DNA of 64,000 nucleotides from Pseudomonas sp. B21-023 (GTDB lineage: Bacteria > Pseudomonadota > Gammaproteobacteria > Pseudomonadales > Pseudomonadaceae), in contig NZ_CP087190.1 in the NCBI RefSeq assembly GCF_024749165.1, positions 4,623,501-4,687,500 on the forward strand, given 5' to 3'. A program made the translations under genes and the position numbers. Shown piece after piece: positions 42,401 to 50,595 of this stretch. Under the pieces are notes generated by a model that was given only the letters and a program-made list of their open reading frames with translations, was not told where the DNA came from and searched no databases. The stretch's first letter is position 1. Each line of letters starts with the position of its first letter.

Positions 42401-42588
42401 CCAGCGGCGCTGGTGCCGGTAGCCAGCACGCCATCGGCACCGGTGTGATCGGCGGCATGATCAGCGCCACCGTGCTGGCCATCTTCTGGGTACCGCTATT
42501 CTTCGTCGCAGTGTCGTCGCTGTTCGGCAGCAAAGAGCCGAAAGAACACGCCACCCCTGAAACTCCACGTTATGAGGCTGGGCAATGA
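39436..42588 (+). CDS. ttgB: TtgB, RND inner-membrane efflux transporter
   Basis: A 1050-residue hydrophobe/amphiphile efflux (HAE1) RND pump. The first helix is [28 protein letters not shown]. The proton relay Asp pair lies in [21 protein letters not shown] (helix 4), and the second repeat has [20 protein letters not shown] (helix 10). Large periplasmic porter loops sit between helices 1-2 and 7-8. It exports antibiotics and aromatic solvents by proton antiport with TtgA and TtgC. Its stop overlaps the ttgC start by 4 bp. Confidence 0.97.
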   Translation: [1050 protein letters not shown]

Positions 42589-44030
42589 CCAAGTCTTTGT
42601 TGTCCCTGGCGGTAACCGCCTTCATCCTCGGCGGTTGCTCGCTGATCCCCGACTACCAGACGCCCGAGGCGCCGGTGGCCGCGCAGTGGCCGCAAGGCCC
42701 TGCGTACTCGCCGACCCAATCGGCCGACGTCGCTGCGGCCGAACAGGGCTGGCGCCAGTTCTTCCACGACCCGGCGCTGCAGCAACTGATCCAGACGTCG
42801 CTGGAAAACAACCGCGACCTGCGGGTCGCGGCGCTGAACATCGACGCCTACCGCGCGCAGTACCGCATCCAGCGCGCCGACCTGCTGCCGGCGGTTTCCG
42901 CCAATGGCAGCGGCAGCCGCCAGCGGATGCCGGCGAACATGTCGCAGACCGGCGAATCCACCATCAGCAGCCAGTACTCGGCCACCCTGGGTGTCAGCGC
43001 CTATGAGCTGGACCTGTTCGGCCGGGTGCGCAGCCTGACCCAGCAGGCCTTGGAAACCTACCTGTCCAGCGAACAGGCGCGCCGCTCCACGCAGATCAGC
43101 CTGGTGGCCAGCGTGGCCAACGCCTACTACACCTGGCAAGCCGACCAGGCGCTGCTGAAGCTGACCGAGGAAACGCTCAAGACGTACGAAGAGAGCTACA
43201 ACCTCACCCGCCGCAGCAATGAGGTGGGTGTCGCCTCGGCCCTGGACCTGAGCCAGGCGCGCACTGCCGTCGAAGGCGCACGCGTCAAGCTGTCGCAGTA
43301 CCAGCGCCTGGTCGCCCAGGACCTGAACAGCCTCACCGTGCTGGTAGGTACCGGCGTGCCGGCCAACCTGCCCAAGCCGCTGGAGCTCAATGCCGACCAG
43401 CTGGCCGAAGTGCCGGCCGGCCTGCCGTCCGACATCCTGCAGCGCCGCCCTGATATCCAGGAGGCCGAGCACCTGCTCAAGGCCGCCAACGCCAACATCG
43501 GCGCGGCGCGGGCCGCGTTCTTCCCGAGCATCAGCCTGACCGCCAACGCCGGCACCCTGAGCCCGGACATGGGCGGGCTGTTCAAGGGCGGTTCGGGCAC
43601 CTGGCTGTTCCAGCCGCAGATCAACCTGCCGATCTTCAACGCCGGCAGCCTGCGGGCCAGCCTGGACTACTCGAAGATCCAGAAGGACATCAACGTCGCC
43701 AAGTACGAAAAGACCATCCAGACCGCCTTCCAGGAAGTCGCCGATGGCCTGGCCGCACGCAAGACGTTCGAAGAGCAGCTGCAGGCCCAGCGTGACCTGG
43801 TGGCCGCCAACCAGGACTACTACCGCCTGGCCGAGCGCCGCTACCGCATCGGTATCGACAGCAACCTGACCTTCCTCGATGCCCAGCGCAACCTGTTCAG
43901 CGCCCAGCAGTCGCTGATCGGTGATCGCCTGTCGCAGCTGGTCAGCGAGGTCAACCTGTACAAGGCCCTCGGCGGCGGCTGGTACGAGCAGACCCAGCAG
44001 CAAGCCTCGATCCAGACACCGAAAGGCTGA
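42585..44030 (+). CDS. ttgC: TtgC, outer-membrane channel of the TtgABC pump
   Basis: A 481-residue TolC-type outer-membrane lipoprotein (OprM family). The lipobox is ILGGCSLIPDYQ (Cys18). Two repeats of long periplasmic helices are visible: LETYLSSEQARRSTQISLVASVANAYYTWQADQALL, and DILQRRPDIQEAEHLLKAANANIGAARAAFFPSISLTA, the OEP family signature. Translation is coupled to ttgB by a 4-bp overlap. Followed by a clear terminator at 44051-44077. Confidence 0.96.
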   Translation: MTKSLLSLAVTAFILGGCSLIPDYQTPEAPVAAQWPQGPAYSPTQSADVAAAEQGWRQFFHDPALQQLIQTSLENNRDLRVAALNIDAYRAQYRIQRADLLPAVSANGSGSRQRMPANMSQTGESTISSQYSATLGVSAYELDLFGRVRSLTQQALETYLSSEQARRSTQISLVASVANAYYTWQADQALLKLTEETLKTYEESYNLTRRSNEVGVASALDLSQARTAVEGARVKLSQYQRLVAQDLNSLTVLVGTGVPANLPKPLELNADQLAEVPAGLPSDILQRRPDIQEAEHLLKAANANIGAARAAFFPSISLTANAGTLSPDMGGLFKGGSGTWLFQPQINLPIFNAGSLRASLDYSKIQKDINVAKYEKTIQTAFQEVADGLAARKTFEEQLQAQRDLVAANQDYYRLAERRYRIGIDSNLTFLDAQRNLFSAQQSLIGDRLSQLVSEVNLYKALGGGWYEQTQQQASIQTPKG

Positions 44031-44050
44031 CTGGACCGGTAACGGCACCA

Positions 44051-44077
44051 AGCCCACCCTCGCGGTGGGCTTTTTGT
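44051..44077 (+). terminator. Rho-independent terminator of ttgABC
   Basis: AGCCCACC pairs with GGTGGGCT, then TTTTTGTT. It lies 20 bp after the ttgC stop. Confidence 0.92.
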
Positions 44078-44090
44078 TGCCCGTACAGGC

Positions 44091-44168
44091 CTCATCGCGG
44101 GGCAAGCCCGCTCCCACGTTGCTCTTCAACCTGGAGAATCGCGTGGGAGCGGGCTTGCCCCGCGATGC
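44091..44168. repeat. REPIN downstream of ttgC
   Basis: CTCATCGCGGGGCAAGCCCG and CGTGGGAGCGGGCTTGCCCC-type copies are inverted around GTTGCTCTTCAACCTGGAGA. This is the ATCGCGGGGCAAGCCCGCTC variant of REP, the commonest in this window. Confidence 0.85.
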
Positions 44169-44350
44169 CAGTCGATCAACATTACGTTCGATAATCGCCC
44201 CGTTCCGCGATCCACGAATTGCCTAGCCCCCACCCTCCCCCGCACCATCGCCTGCGCAACGTTGCACAAGTTCTCTCTAAAGATGCCTACCCCTGCGGCC
44301 GCACCCGCAGCGACCCGGCTCGCCCAATAAAAACAAGAGATCCACGACAG

Positions 44351-45604
44351 ATGAGCACTTTGCAACCCGCACGCCAGCTGCTGCCCGGCCTGTTGGCCCT
44401 GTCCTGCGCCCTGCCCGGCGTGGCCGCCGAAGGTGGCTTCCTGGAAGACGCCAAGGCCAGCCTCAACCTGCGCAACTTCTACATCAACCGCAACTTCGTC
44501 GACCCGGCCAACCCCCAGGGCAAAGCCGAGGAATGGACCCAGAGCTTGATTCTCGACGCCCGCTCCGGCTTCACCCAGGGCACCGTCGGTTTCGGCATCG
44601 ATGTGCTGGGGCTCTACTCGGTCAAGCTCGATGGCGGCAAGGGTACAGCCGGCACCCACCTGCTGCCGGTGCATGACGACGGTCGCCCGGCGGATGATTT
44701 CGGCCGCCTGGGGGTGGCGTTCAAGACGCGCCTGTCGCAGACCGAGCTCAAAGTAGGCGAGTGGATGCCGGTGCTGCCGATCCTGCGTTCGGACGATGGC
44801 CGCTCGCTGCCGCAGACGTTCCGCGGCGGTCAGCTCACCTCGAAGGAGATCGACGGCCTGACCCTGTACGCCGGCCAGTTCCGCGGCAACAGCCCGCGCA
44901 ACGATGCGAGCATGGAAGACATGTTCATGCAGGGGCGCGCCGGTATCACCTCCGACCGCTTCAACTTCGCCGGCGGCGAATACAGCTTCAACGACAAACG
45001 CACGATGGTCGGCCTGTGGGATGCCCGGCTAAAAGACATTTATCGCCAGCAGTATCTGAACCTGGTGCACAGCCAGCCGTTGGGCGACTGGACCTTGGGC
45101 GCCAATCTGGGCTACTTCCTCGGCAAGGAGGATGGCAGCGCCCGCGCCGGCGACCTGGACAACCGCACCGTCTCGGCCATGCTCTCGGCGCGATATCAAG
45201 GCCACACCTTCTATATCGGCCTGCAGAAGGTCAGTGGCGATGACGCCTGGATGCGTGTCAACGGCACCAGTGGCGGCACGCTGGCCAACGACAGTTACAA
45301 CGCCAGCTTCGACAATGCCAAGGAGCGCTCCTGGCAACTGCGTCACGACTTCAATTTCGTCACCGTCGGCATCCCCGGCCTGACCTTGATGAACCGCTAC
45401 ATCAAAGGCGACAACGTGCATGCCGGAGGGGTGGACGATGGCAAGGAGTGGGCCCGGGAGACCGAGCTGGCCTACGTGGTGCAGGCCGGGACCTTCAAGG
45501 ACCTGTCGGTGAAGTGGCGCAATTCGACCATGCGCAGGGATTTCAGCAGCAACGCGTTCGATGAGAACCGCCTGATTGTCAGCTATCCGTTCAATCTCCT
45601 TTGA
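44351..45604 (+). CDS. OprD-family outer-membrane porin (BenF-like)
   Basis: A 417-residue porin of the OprD/Occ family with signal peptide (ending PGVAAEGG). Conserved regions are GFLEDAKASLNLRNFYINRNF, EEWTQSLILDARSGFTQGTVGFGIDVLGLYSVKLDGG, RLGVAFKTRLSQTELKVGEWMPVLPILRSDDGRSLPQTFRG and a C-terminal beta-strand ending in YPFNLL. Occ channels take up carboxylates, and a BenF-like member beside the pca genes fits uptake of benzoate or hydroxybenzoates through the outer membrane. The ATG at 44351 gives the correct signal peptide. The substrate is inferred from the family and position. Confidence 0.9.
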   Translation: MSTLQPARQLLPGLLALSCALPGVAAEGGFLEDAKASLNLRNFYINRNFVDPANPQGKAEEWTQSLILDARSGFTQGTVGFGIDVLGLYSVKLDGGKGTAGTHLLPVHDDGRPADDFGRLGVAFKTRLSQTELKVGEWMPVLPILRSDDGRSLPQTFRGGQLTSKEIDGLTLYAGQFRGNSPRNDASMEDMFMQGRAGITSDRFNFAGGEYSFNDKRTMVGLWDARLKDIYRQQYLNLVHSQPLGDWTLGANLGYFLGKEDGSARAGDLDNRTVSAMLSARYQGHTFYIGLQKVSGDDAWMRVNGTSGGTLANDSYNASFDNAKERSWQLRHDFNFVTVGIPGLTLMNRYIKGDNVHAGGVDDGKEWARETELAYVVQAGTFKDLSVKWRNSTMRRDFSSNAFDENRLIVSYPFNLL

Positions 45605-45672
45605 GGCCATCGCGGGGCAAGCCCGCTCACGCCTGCACAATGCAGGAGCGGCGTGGGCTTGCCCGCGATGGG
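45605..45672. repeat. REPIN after the porin gene
   Basis: GGCCATCGCGGGGCAAGCCC and GTGGGCTTGCCCGCGATGG form an inverted pair around GCCTGCACAATGCAGGAGC, itself a small hairpin. It starts immediately after the stop codon. Confidence 0.85.
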
Positions 45673-45784
45673 ACCTGCCGTCCGGCAAATAACCAGAAGA
45701 CATATCCAAATCAAATAACATTCTTTGACGCTATATGTAACAAGCCGCTAAAACCAAGCTCTGATCCCGCACCAGAGCCCGAGC

Positions 45785-46768
45785 ATGGACCTCCGCCAAC
45801 TGCGCTATTTCATCGCCCTCATCGAATACCGCAGTTTCGTCCGCGCCGCCGATGCCATGGGCATCACCCAACCCGCCTTCAGCCGCGCAATCCAGAACCT
45901 CGAACATACCTTTGGTTGCGCCCTGGTCGATCGTGCCAGCAAGGCATTGCCCCCCACCCCCGAGGGCCAAGTGGTGTTGCAACATGCCCGTCGCCTGGTC
46001 CAGGGCGCCGCGCAACTGAACCATGACGTCCTGCAGATGACCAAGCTCGATGCCGGAGAGCTGCACTTCGGCAGCGGCCCGGCCCTGGCCGTGCGCCTGG
46101 TGCCCCAGGCCCTGCAACATTTTATCGGGGCTCATCCCGGCATCCGCACCGACTTGCTGGTGGACAACGCCGAGCGCCTGGGCCAGGCCCTGCGTCGCGA
46201 GCAGATCGAGTTCTTCGTCGATGACGTACGTCCCTTCGAGGCCGATCCCTACTTCCACACCGAGGCACTGTCCCCGCGTCCAGGCCTGTTCTTCTGCCGT
46301 CCCGGGCACCCACTGCTGGCAAAGGACAGCCTGTCGACCAACGACCTGTTCACCTACCCACTGGCCAGCGCCCTGCTCGCTCCCGGTGTGCGCAAACGCC
46401 TGGCCAACCTCAGCGGGCGCAATGACTTCACCCCGCACCTGCAGACCGAACACCTGGCAGTGCTGCGCAACGTGGTAATGGCCAGCGACGCCATCGGCAC
46501 GGCCAGCGAAGAAGCAGTGGCCGAGGACCTGGCCGCCGGCCATCTGGTGCGTCTGCACTGGCGCAACCTGCCGCCGGGCATGGAAGTGCTCAGCGTGCGC
46601 TGCGGGGTAGTTAGCCGCAGCGGTTATCGCCTGTCACCGGCGGCGCGGGCGATGATCGATACCCTGGTCAGCCTTGATGCTGCCCCATCGCCCGCAGACG
46701 TGGCGCATCGACAATCTCCACCTCGCCATAGCCCAGGCGCACCACGCCGGCCTGTTCGAGGCTCCTGA
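45785..46768 (+). CDS. LysR-family regulator with C-terminal extension overlapping the next gene
   Basis: A 327-residue regulator. The winged helix is MDLRQLRYFIALIEYRSFVRAADAMGITQPAFSRAIQNLEHTFGCALVDR; the effector domain has LDAGELHFGSGPALAVRLVPQALQHFIGAHPGIRTDLL. Typical family members end near SPAARAMIDTLVSL (about residue 300); here about 27 more residues, rich in Pro and Arg, run through the end of the convergent Crp/Fnr gene. It may control the porin upstream (same strand) or other aromatic genes. Confidence 0.85.
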   Translation: MDLRQLRYFIALIEYRSFVRAADAMGITQPAFSRAIQNLEHTFGCALVDRASKALPPTPEGQVVLQHARRLVQGAAQLNHDVLQMTKLDAGELHFGSGPALAVRLVPQALQHFIGAHPGIRTDLLVDNAERLGQALRREQIEFFVDDVRPFEADPYFHTEALSPRPGLFFCRPGHPLLAKDSLSTNDLFTYPLASALLAPGVRKRLANLSGRNDFTPHLQTEHLAVLRNVVMASDAIGTASEEAVAEDLAAGHLVRLHWRNLPPGMEVLSVRCGVVSRSGYRLSPAARAMIDTLVSLDAAPSPADVAHRQSPPRHSPGAPRRPVRGS

Positions 46769-47354
46769 GGATCTGGTTGATGGTCTGGCGCGACAGCGAC
46801 AGCATCAGGGCCAACTGTTCCTGGGACACTTGCAACCGCCATTGGGCAACATCGCGCTCACCGTAGCCTTCGGCCATCTGCAACAGGCGCTGCGCCACCC
46901 GCGGCGCGGCGGCCAGCAGGCTCTGCTGCTCGAGGGCGACGAACACCCAGCGCAACTTCTGGCTCATCAGCAGGGCCAGGTCGCGCCAGTGCTCTGGCTG
47001 GCACGCCAACCATTCCAGCAACGGCGCCTGGGGAATCCACAGCAGGCGTGTCGGCCCCTCGGCATAGGCGTCATGGGTGCGCGGCTGGCCATCGAACAGG
47101 CTGATCTCGCCGAACCAATGGGGTGACTCGACCAGCGTCAGCAACGCCTCCTTGCCTGCGCTGCTGACCGCTCCGACCCGCATCGCCCCTTCGAGTACCG
47201 CATACAGGCCACACGGCGCATCGCCACGCTGGAACAGACGCTGCCCCGCTGCCAGTTCACGCGGACGGCCCAGGGCCAGCAGACTATCCTGAACGGTAAC
47301 GGGCAATTGCCGGAACCATTGGCCATGCAGCAGTTGAGTGCGCGGATCGTGCAT
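46668..47354 (-). CDS. Crp/Fnr-family transcriptional regulator
   Basis: A 228-residue regulator with a cyclic-nucleotide-binding-like N-domain (LAAGQRLFQRGDAPCGLYAVLEGAMRVGAVSSAGKEALLTLVESPHWFGEISLFDGQPRTHDAYAE) and a C-terminal Crp helix-turn-helix (VSQEQLALMLSLSRQTINQILRSLEQAGVVRLGYGEVEIVD). No cysteine cluster for an iron-sulfur centre is present, so it is not an FNR/ANR oxygen sensor. The ATG at 47354 is preceded by GAGG. Its last 101 bp overlap the convergent LysR gene. Divergent from the Mpo1-like gene, which is a likely target. Confidence 0.88.
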   Translation of the reverse strand: MHDPRTQLLHGQWFRQLPVTVQDSLLALGRPRELAAGQRLFQRGDAPCGLYAVLEGAMRVGAVSSAGKEALLTLVESPHWFGEISLFDGQPRTHDAYAEGPTRLLWIPQAPLLEWLACQPEHWRDLALLMSQKLRWVFVALEQQSLLAAAPRVAQRLLQMAEGYGERDVAQWRLQVSQEQLALMLSLSRQTINQILRSLEQAGVVRLGYGEVEIVDAPRLRAMGQHQG

Positions 47355-47446
47355 GGCACCTCGCAAAGCGAACTCTGTCGGCCAGGCGACAGACGACGAT
47401 GAATGAACAGGGGCAAGCTGTGCTCACCCCTGATGGAGGAACAACA

Positions 47447-47971
47447 ATGAAAAACCTCGTCGAGCACCTGAGTCAATACGCGGCCTACCACCGCGATCCA
47501 CGGAACATCGCCACCCACTTCATCGGCATTCCGCTGATCGTGCTGGCCGTGGCCGTGCTGCTGTCACGCCCAGGTTGGGACGTGGCGGGGCTGTGGCTGT
47601 CGCCAGCGCTGCTGCTGGCGCTCTGGTCGGTGTGGTTCTACCTGCGCCTGGACCTGCGCTTCGGCCTGGTGATGGGGCTGCTGCTGGGATTGTGCCTATG
47701 GGCCGGCCAGGCACTGGCCGTGCAGAGTACCGGGCTGTGGTTGAGTGCCGGGCTAGGTGCGTTCGTGGTGGGGTGGATCATCCAGTTCGTCGGACATGCC
47801 TACGAAGGGCGCAAGCCGGCATTCGTCGATGACCTGAGCGGGCTGATCGTCGGGCCGCTGTTCGTGGTGGCGGAGCTGGCGTTCATGGCTGGCTTGTGTG
47901 GCGAACTGAAAAAGGCCGTGGAGGCCAATGCCGGGCCTGTCGCCGTTCGCCAGAAGAAAGCAGTCGTGTGA
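47447..47971 (+). CDS. Mpo1/DUF962-family membrane protein
   Basis: A 174-residue inner-membrane protein with about 5 helices. The family motifs are YAAYHRDPRNIATHFIGIPLIVLAVA and VVGWIIQFVGHAYEGRKPAFVDDL, with His residues (HR, TH, GHAYEG) that bind iron in the yeast homologue Mpo1, an alpha-oxidation dioxygenase for 2-hydroxy fatty acids. The His pattern is intact here, so a lipid dioxygenase role is possible but unproven. GGAGGA lies 9 bases before the ATG at 47447. Confidence 0.82.
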   Translation: MKNLVEHLSQYAAYHRDPRNIATHFIGIPLIVLAVAVLLSRPGWDVAGLWLSPALLLALWSVWFYLRLDLRFGLVMGLLLGLCLWAGQALAVQSTGLWLSAGLGAFVVGWIIQFVGHAYEGRKPAFVDDLSGLIVGPLFVVAELAFMAGLCGELKKAVEANAGPVAVRQKKAVV

Positions 47972-47975
47972 AGTA

Positions 47976-48023
47976 ATCGCGGGGCAAGTCGCATCGGTGC
48001 GCCGATGCGACTTGCCCCGCGAT
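47976..48023. terminator. Long perfect palindrome between convergent genes
   Basis: A stem of 22 bp (ATCGCGGGGCAAGTCGCATC then GG) with a 4-base loop TGCG. It sits exactly between the stops of the Mpo1-like gene and pcaC and must stop or slow transcription from both sides. The outer half is REP-like (ATCGCGGGGCAAG). Confidence 0.8.
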
Positions 48024-48026
48024 GCG

Positions 48027-48419
48027 TTACTGCCTGGACTCCACCCCCAGTTCATCCCACACCGACTCGGCCAGATGGAACGTGGCATTGGCCGCCGGGA
48101 TCCCGCAGTAGATCGCGCTCTGCATGATCACTTCCTTGATCTCCTCACGCGTCACGCCGTTGTTGGCGGCTGCGCGCAGGTGAAGTTTGAGCTCGTCGTT
48201 GCGGTTCATGCCGATCAGCATGGCGATGGTGATCAGGCTGCGGGTGTGCCGGGGCAGGCCGGGGCGGGTCCAGATATCGCCCCAGGCGTGCCGGGTGATC
48301 ATCTCCTGGAACTCGCCGTTGAAGTCATTGAGCTTTTCCAGGCTGCGGTCCACGTGGGCATCGCCGAGCACCGCGCGGCGCACCTGCATGCCGGCATCGT
48401 AACGTTGTTTCTCATCCAT
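48027..48419 (-). CDS. pcaC: 4-carboxymuconolactone decarboxylase
   Basis: A 130-residue enzyme that decarboxylates gamma-carboxymuconolactone to beta-ketoadipate enol-lactone. Motifs: YDAGMQVRRAVLGDAHVDRSLEKLNDFNGEFQEMITRHAWGDIWTRPGLPRHTRSLITIAMLIGMNRNDELKLHLRAAANNGVTREEIKEVIMQSAIYCGIPAANATF, the full CMD fold with the conserved Glu and the HLRAA helix. It is the last gene of the pca operon; a 10-bp gap separates it from pcaD. Confidence 0.95.
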   Translation of the reverse strand: MDEKQRYDAGMQVRRAVLGDAHVDRSLEKLNDFNGEFQEMITRHAWGDIWTRPGLPRHTRSLITIAMLIGMNRNDELKLHLRAAANNGVTREEIKEVIMQSAIYCGIPAANATFHLAESVWDELGVESRQ

Positions 48420-48429
48420 GGCAGGTTCC

Positions 48430-49221
48430 TCAGCGGGCCAGCAGGAAATCGAGCACACGGGCGCTGAAGGCCGCGCCGATCTCGACGTTGGACAGGTGCG
48501 CCGCCGGGAATTCGGCATAGGTCGCGTTGACGATGCGGCGCTGCATGAAGCGGCCATGCTCAGGCGTGGTCACCACGTCCGCAGAGCCCGCCACCACCAG
48601 CGTCGGCACCTGGATGCGCCCCAGCTGTTCGCGGTAATCGGCATCACGTACCGCCGCGCAGTTGGCGGCATAGCCTTCTGGATTGGTGCGCGCGAGCATC
48701 TGGCAGATGCGCTGGGCCTCGTCCGGCCGCGCCTGGGCGAAGGCCGGGGTGAACCAACGGGCGATGGAGCCGTCGCGCAGGTCCGCCATGGCCTGCTGGC
48801 CACCCTTGAGCACCGCGTCGATGCGGGAGTTCCAGACCTCGTCGTTGGCGATTTTTGCCGCAGTGTTGCACAGGGTCAGGCTGTGCAGGCGCTGGCCGGC
48901 GTTGATGCCCAGCCACTGGCCGATCAGGCCGCCCATGGACAGGCCGACGAAGTGTGCATGCTCGATGTCCAGCGCCTCGAGCAGGGCCAGCACGTCGCCC
49001 CCCAGCTGCTCGATGCTGTAGGGGCCTTGAGTGACCAGCGAGCCGCCATGGCCACGGGTGTCGTAGCGCAGCACGCGAAAGTGTTCGCTCCAGGCGGGAA
49101 TCTGCTCATCCCACATGCCCAGGTCGGTGCCCAGGGAGTTGGAGAGCACCAGCACCTGCGCATCGGCCGGGCCATCGAGTTGGTAGTTCAGTACGCCATC
49201 GGCCAGTTGCAAATGCGCCAC
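48430..49221 (-). CDS. pcaD: 3-oxoadipate enol-lactonase
   Basis: A 263-residue alpha/beta hydrolase that opens beta-ketoadipate enol-lactone to beta-ketoadipate. The nucleophile elbow is GLSMGG (FVGLSMGGLIGQW), the oxyanion region SNSLGTDLGMWDEQIP, and the catalytic His is in PAAHLSNVEI. The start is GTG at 49221 with GGAG 6-9 bases before it. Separated by 12 bp from pcaB. Not fused to pcaC, unlike the PcaL form in some bacteria. Confidence 0.95.
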   Translation of the reverse strand: MAHLQLADGVLNYQLDGPADAQVLVLSNSLGTDLGMWDEQIPAWSEHFRVLRYDTRGHGGSLVTQGPYSIEQLGGDVLALLEALDIEHAHFVGLSMGGLIGQWLGINAGQRLHSLTLCNTAAKIANDEVWNSRIDAVLKGGQQAMADLRDGSIARWFTPAFAQARPDEAQRICQMLARTNPEGYAANCAAVRDADYREQLGRIQVPTLVVAGSADVVTTPEHGRFMQRRIVNATYAEFPAAHLSNVEIGAAFSARVLDFLLAR

Positions 49222-49233
49222 AGCGGTCTCCTT

Positions 49234-50586
49234 TCAGGCAGTGAAACGTTGATGTTCGGCCACGGCGCGCGCCACCCAGACGCGGGCCTGGCCCAGGTAA
49301 TGGGTGGGGTCGAGCAAGCGGTCGAGCTCCTCGCCGGACAACTCGGCGTTGACCTGCGGCTCATCACCAAGCACTGCACGCAGATGGCGCCCTTCGGCCA
49401 CGGCGCGCTGGCAGCACTGCTCCAGCAGGTGATGGGCCCGGTCGCGGCCCAGGCGCTGGGCGAGGACAATACTGACCGCCTCGGCCAGCACCAGGCCCTG
49501 AGTGAGGTCGAGGTTGCTGCGCATGCGTTCGGCGTCCACCTCCATGCCCTCGGCGATCACCTGGGCCTGACGCAGGGCACCGGAGACCAGGCAGCAGATC
49601 TCCGGCAGGGTTTCCCACTCGGCATGCCACAGGCCAAGGCTGCGTTCGTGCTCCTGGGGCATCGCGCTGAACAAGGTCGAGAGCAGCCCGGGCACACGGG
49701 TGGCGGCGCTGATCAACACCGCCGCCCCGACCGGATTGCGCTTGTGCGGCATGGTCGAGGACCCGCCCTTGCCCGGCGCGGCGGGTTCGAACAACTCGCC
49801 CGCCTCGGTCTGCATCAGCAGGCTGACGTCACGGCCGAACTTGCCCAGGCTGCCGGCGACCAGGCCCAGCACCGAGGCAAACTCCACCAGGCGGTCACGC
49901 TGGGTGTGCCACGGCTGTTCGGGCAAGGACAGCTTCAGTTGCGCGGCCAGGGCCTCGGCCACCGGCAGCGCTTTGCTGCCCAGCGCCGCCAGGCTGCCGG
50001 AAGCGCCACCAAACTGCAGCACCAGCAGGCGCGGACGCAGTTCCTTGAGGCGTTGGCGATGGCGGGTCAGGGCACCGAGCACACCCGCCAGCTTCATGCC
50101 CAGTGTCACCGGCGTGGCATGCTGCAACCAGGTCCGCCCCACCAGCGGTGTGTCGGCATGCTGCAAAGCCTGCTGCGCCAGGGTGTCGGCCAGCTTGCCA
50201 AGATCGTTTTCGAGCAATCCCAGGGCATCGCGCAGTTGCAGTACCAGGCCACTGTCCATCGCATCCTGGCTGGTGGCGCCCAGATGCACGTAGCGCTCGG
50301 CCTCAGGTACGCCACTGGCGACCACCTTGCCCAGGGCCTTGACCAACGGGATCGCCGAATTGCCGGCCACCGCTATGGCGTCGGCCAGCGCCCGGGCATC
50401 GTAGCGCTCGGCCTTGCAGGCCGCCTCGATGGCAGCCACCGCCGTGTGCGGCACCAGCCCGGCGGCCGCCTCGGCGCGAGCCAGGGCCGCCTCGAAGTCG
50501 AGCATGCCCTGCAACCGGCCCCGGTCGGAGAAAACCTCGCGCATGGCCGGGGCGGTGAAGTAGGCGTCGAACAGTTGGTTGCTCAT
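49234..50586 (-). CDS. pcaB: 3-carboxy-cis,cis-muconate cycloisomerase
   Basis: A 450-residue enzyme of the fumarase/argininosuccinate lyase superfamily that closes 3-carboxymuconate to the lactone. Motifs: the signature GKGGSSTMPHKRNP with the catalytic Ser loop, VHLGATSQDAMDSGLVLQL and GRTWLQHATPVTLGMKLAG. It acts in the cytoplasm, between protocatechuate 3,4-dioxygenase (pcaHG, absent from this window) and PcaC. 9 bp after pcaT. Confidence 0.95.
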   Translation of the reverse strand: MSNQLFDAYFTAPAMREVFSDRGRLQGMLDFEAALARAEAAAGLVPHTAVAAIEAACKAERYDARALADAIAVAGNSAIPLVKALGKVVASGVPEAERYVHLGATSQDAMDSGLVLQLRDALGLLENDLGKLADTLAQQALQHADTPLVGRTWLQHATPVTLGMKLAGVLGALTRHRQRLKELRPRLLVLQFGGASGSLAALGSKALPVAEALAAQLKLSLPEQPWHTQRDRLVEFASVLGLVAGSLGKFGRDVSLLMQTEAGELFEPAAPGKGGSSTMPHKRNPVGAAVLISAATRVPGLLSTLFSAMPQEHERSLGLWHAEWETLPEICCLVSGALRQAQVIAEGMEVDAERMRSNLDLTQGLVLAEAVSIVLAQRLGRDRAHHLLEQCCQRAVAEGRHLRAVLGDEPQVNAELSGEELDRLLDPTHYLGQARVWVARAVAEHQRFTA

Positions 50587-50595
50587 GCAACGTCC

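Noticed and set aside
38149..42429. Open frame of 1426 codons on the minus strand opposite ttgA and ttgB
   Set aside because: It is a mirror frame of a high-GC coding region: composition is His/Gln/Gly/Val-rich with no domain, and it runs through the ttgR-ttgA promoter. The ttgAB proteins on the other strand are certain.
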